Assembly (NCBI GenBank): GCA_905250885.1
Contig: CAJNOQ010003148.1
Location: forward strand, 1-21,239
DNA from: Didymodactylos carnosus
Taxonomy: Eukaryota > Rotifera > Eurotatoria > Philodinida > Philodinidae
Direction of reading: 5' to 3'
Length of the DNA stretch: 21,239 bases
Shown in pieces: positions 18,927 through 21,239 of the stretch. The notes beneath the pieces were generated by a model that was given only the letters and a program-made list of their open reading frames with translations, was not told the DNA's origin and made no database searches. The translations under genes and the position numbers were made by a program. Positions within the stretch are counted from its first letter, which is position 1, and each line of letters starts with the position of its first letter.

Positions 18927-20396
18927 TCAAATCGGAGTTTTTATTGGCCACACTAGAGGCCTGAAAGAGTAAACGCTTGTGTCGTGCCGACCAAACATAT
19001 CCAGATAGTAGCGATACCACTCGCTCTGAAAGCGTTCCTGCGGATCGTACTGTCGCTTAAGGCGAAGAAATTCGGCAAACTGCGGATAGCAGGTTTCGAC
19101 CTGTAGGCGGGTGGCGTATTTGTGATAGGTTAAATAGTAGCTGCCATCGCGCTGAATAGCTAGATCAATCAGGCGGCGAAAGGCGTTAGCAGAGTGTTCT
19201 ATTCCGGCGGGTGTGTGAACGGTATTTAGATTGAAGATGGTACAGGCATAGGACTGTTTGGCCCAGGCCAAAAAACTTTCGTTGTCCTGCTGAATCAACC
19301 TAATAGTCCCATAAACCATGTTAACCTTATTGGCCCGAAAATCTTCTCTGACTTCGGCTAGAAAGTCGGCCAGAGCGGAGCGGGGTACATAAATTTCAGT
19401 GATGATTTCGGTGGCCCGATCTGTTGAACCGAGGCGATGATCAAGGTCGTGGTGGTAATCGTCCAGATAGATACTAAACTGGTGGGTATCGGACGCGTAA
19501 ACCTGGCCGGAGGTGGAGAGGTAATAACTAGTGTATTGGCGAAACGCCTCAGCTTTGTCAGCATGAGAGAGATAAAAAAGATCGTTCCAATGGGTTTCGG
19601 AAAGCTCTTTTTGACTTTCTGGCAGTGGGGTGGCCAGATCAACAGGGCGATAGCAAGAAAAGACGCCCCGCTTTAGAAAATCGTCAGATTGCTCGTCGGT
19701 TGAAAATTGGAAGTCGCCGTAAATAAAACCGGCTTGGATACGCTGATCAAAAGCCTCCATTAGTTTGTCAACCGTGATGAGTTCCACCACTCGCTCTACT
19801 TTTTGCCGGGGTAATAATCGCAATGTTACCGAATAAATCACTCCAAACAAGCCATAGCCGCCGCTGGCCAGGCTGAACAGATCGCTGTTTTCCTCGCGAC
19901 TGCACAGGCGAACCTTACCTTGCGCGTCAACTAGGGTGAAGGATTCGACATCAGCGATGAAGGGCCGCATCTGTAATCCCCGGCCATGGGCATTGCACGC
20001 CAGCGTTCCGCCGATTGACAACCGATCTGCGCCGGTTTGCTTTTGAGCAATGCCCCACTGCTGCGACCAGGGAAGCTCTTTTTGCGTTTCGACGAGATAG
20101 CCAATCAATTTCGGCCACTGTATCCCGGCTTCAACTTCAACCAGGCCCGTTGTCCCGTTAAAGTTCAGCACCCGATTCAGTCCAATAGTATCTATCAGTA
20201 CCGTATCGGTACCAAATTGTTGGCCGCCCATAGCATGCCGTCCTCCAGCGATGGAGATAAATTGATTCTGTTCCACAGCCTTGAGGACAGTTGCTTGGAT
20301 AGCCTCCAGCGAGTCCACCTTCACGATTTCGGCCACTTTTATAGGGTTTAATTGCGAATGAATGTCGTTCACGACGAGGGTTGACTGAGACGACAT
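18927..20396 (-). CDS. FAD-dependent oxidase of the VAO/PCMH type (sugar or aldonolactone oxidase-like)
   Basis: A single 489-residue frame runs from ATG at 20394-20396 to TGA at 18927-18929. The N-terminal half is a PCMH-type FAD-binding domain: AGGRHAMGGQQ (50-60), AGIQW (90-94), IGGTLACNAHGRG (128-140) and SGGYGLFGVIYSVTLRLLP (178-196). His54 lies where several family members attach FAD covalently. The C-terminal half (about 200-489) is the substrate domain, ending in KRQYDPQERFQSEWYRYYL, like the DP-x2-x-F tail of gulonolactone/arabinonolactone and alditol oxidases. It would oxidise a sugar-derived alcohol or lactone using FAD and O2. No signal peptide is seen, so it is probably cytosolic. 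The length is normal and the gene looks intact and intronless. GC content is clearly above that of the flanks and the product looks bacterial, so recent horizontal acquisition (or, less likely, contamination) is inferred. An acceptor-like CAG precedes the ATG. Confidence 0.9.
   Translation of the reverse strand: MSSQSTLVVNDIHSQLNPIKVAEIVKVDSLEAIQATVLKAVEQNQFISIAGGRHAMGGQQFGTDTVLIDTIGLNRVLNFNGTTGLVEVEAGIQWPKLIGYLVETQKELPWSQQWGIAQKQTGADRLSIGGTLACNAHGRGLQMRPFIADVESFTLVDAQGKVRLCSREENSDLFSLASGGYGLFGVIYSVTLRLLPRQKVERVVELITVDKLMEAFDQRIQAGFIYGDFQFSTDEQSDDFLKRGVFSCYRPVDLATPLPESQKELSETHWNDLFYLSHADKAEAFRQYTSYYLSTSGQVYASDTHQFSIYLDDYHHDLDHRLGSTDRATEIITEIYVPRSALADFLAEVREDFRANKVNMVYGTIRLIQQDNESFLAWAKQSYACTIFNLNTVHTPAGIEHSANAFRRLIDLAIQRDGSYYLTYHKYATRLQVETCYPQFAEFLRLKRQYDPQERFQSEWYRYYLDMFGRHDTSVYSFRPLVWPIKTPI
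18938..18943 (-). promoter_or_regulatory. AATAAA overlapping the end of the oxidase CDS
   Basis: The minus strand reads CCAATAAAAACT in the last codons before the stop, giving a canonical poly(A) signal about 10 nt upstream of the TGA. It may be coincidence, but it could direct a very short 3' UTR. Confidence 0.3.
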
Positions 20397-20869
20397 GGTC
20401 TGGCTTCTGAACGGCTTTTTCTGAAAAAACAGGGAAGGAGAGAATTTTCAGCAAATGTTTTAGAGGAGCAGTAGTGGAAAAAGAGGACTTGATCTTTCTC
20501 CGTAAAATGTAAACAAATAAAATTGGAGGTATCTAGAACTGTGTGGCTGCTCTCCTCGAACTTTAGTTTTTCCAAAACGGGGAAAGTTTTTCCGGTGGGT
20601 TTCTCGCAAAAAAATGTATATGGTTCATCTTAGATATTTTCAATATCTGAGATTTGTAGTTCGTTTCGAGACCTATCGAAATCACTGTTTTGATGTCAAG
20701 AAGAAGTAATCTTTCACAGAAAACATCAGAAAACAAAAGGTGCTGTAAACTTTTGTCCAACACATTCTCAAAAAAGTGTGTAAAAGAGGTTCTACAGATG
20801 TACGAAACCTTAAGAGCCATTCCACGTAAATCACGACCGATCGTTCTCAACCGATGCTCGCCGATTTGG
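20397..20869. other. Upstream region of the oxidase gene
   Basis: On the minus strand a pyrimidine tract ending in TTTTTTCAG lies about 26 bp before the ATG (acceptor AG at 20421-20422), a good 3' splice site for a 5' UTR intron. No strong donor was found close by. The composition returns to AT-rich beyond about 20400. Frames here on either strand are short and overlap the terminal palindrome. Confidence 0.4.
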
Positions 20870-21239
20870 CTAGTTCTTACATATGTTGTAGAGGCAACAT
20901 TTTGATGAATATCCATGCAAACCGATCAAAAAAATATTGCTTCTTCCATGAGATATTCTCTTTTTACTGAAAACCCTAACGAAAATGTGCACCGATCGCG
21001 CATTTTTGCCCATAGCAATATCTGAATACCAGGCCTTCATCTGGTCTTGGTAAAACTTTCGAGAGAAATGGAGGTATCTTTGCCGAGATATTGCTTTGGG
21101 CAAAAGAGCGTGATCGGTGTACATTTTTATTGAGGCTTTCAGTAAAAAAGGGAATATCTCAGGAGGAAGCAATATTTTTTTGATCGGTTTGCATGAATGT
21201 TCAGCAAAATGTTGCCTCTACAACATATGTAAGAACTAG
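20870..21239. repeat. 370-bp palindrome reaching the end of the window
   Basis: CTAGTTCTTACATATGTTGT at 20870 is mirrored exactly by the last 20 bases of the window. Arms of about 155 bp (20870-21026 and about 21085-21239) match at roughly 85-90%, including GCAAACCGATCAAAAAAATA and GAGATATTC-CTTTTTACTGAAA; a spacer of about 60 bp lies between them. There is no coding capacity. It may be a MITE or foldback element; CTAG at both tips could be part of the terminus or the duplicated target. Frames of 100-117 codons across it are by-products of the repeat. Confidence 0.8.

Noticed and set aside
18927..20396. Oxidase segment as plain bacterial contamination
   Set aside because: The flanks on both sides are AT-rich, eukaryote-like DNA without bacterial neighbours. 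A chimeric assembly cannot be excluded from the sequence alone, so it is kept as a check rather than a conclusion.
19358..20454. Frames of 79-104 codons overlapping the FAD oxidase on both strands
   Set aside because: They are shadows caused by the raised GC content of the oxidase gene.
20563..21172. Frames of 117 and 100 codons on the minus strand near the window end
   Set aside because: They run through the terminal palindrome; the reading follows the repeat and shows no protein features.

Overview
The window looks like eukaryotic nuclear DNA from a small-genome, repeat-riddled animal. A bdelloid rotifer is the best guess, but this is inference. The background is AT-rich and mostly non-coding. 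There are no bacterial operons or ribosome-binding sites. Several foldback and hairpin elements are scattered through it, and two intronless genes of microbial type sit inside the AT-rich DNA. No rRNA, CRISPR array or telomere repeat was seen.

Layout. Positions 1-3180 hold only weak open frames, a 34-bp tandem repeat, a tRNA-like Pol III unit (about 2969-3040) and a 16-bp tandem repeat. Positions 3697-6782 are a repeat graveyard: a foldback with 185-bp arms, a 241-bp hairpin MITE, a short-TIR element and dispersed fragments. At 7327-8247 lies a TATA-led gene for a secreted protein with four ten-cysteine modules and a possible GPI tail. At 8976-9941, on the minus strand, is a secreted beta-propeller protein resembling family-43 glycoside hydrolases.

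Positions 10239-11301 hold a palindrome, a 64-bp repeat that matches the 5.4 kb region at about 97%, and two copies of a roughly 110-bp hairpin. At 12926-13669, on the minus strand, is a decayed transposase-like frame broken by an in-frame TGA. Next to it, at 13768-14806, is a TTAA-flanked piggyBac-type element that carries its own long inverted repeat. Positions 14811-18500 show nothing convincing. At 18927-20396, on the minus strand, is a 489-residue FAD-dependent oxidase of the VAO/PCMH type with visibly higher GC, the clearest candidate for recent bacterial acquisition. The window ends exactly at the outer tip of a 370-bp palindrome (20870-21239).

The three convincing proteins do not form an obvious pathway. 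Two are secreted (Cys-rich module protein and beta-propeller) and are consistent with surface or digestive roles. The FAD oxidase would act on a sugar, aldonolactone or similar alcohol, probably in the cytosol. Their common theme is foreign or lineage-specific genes set among mobile-element debris. All identifications come from reading motifs; no database search was possible.
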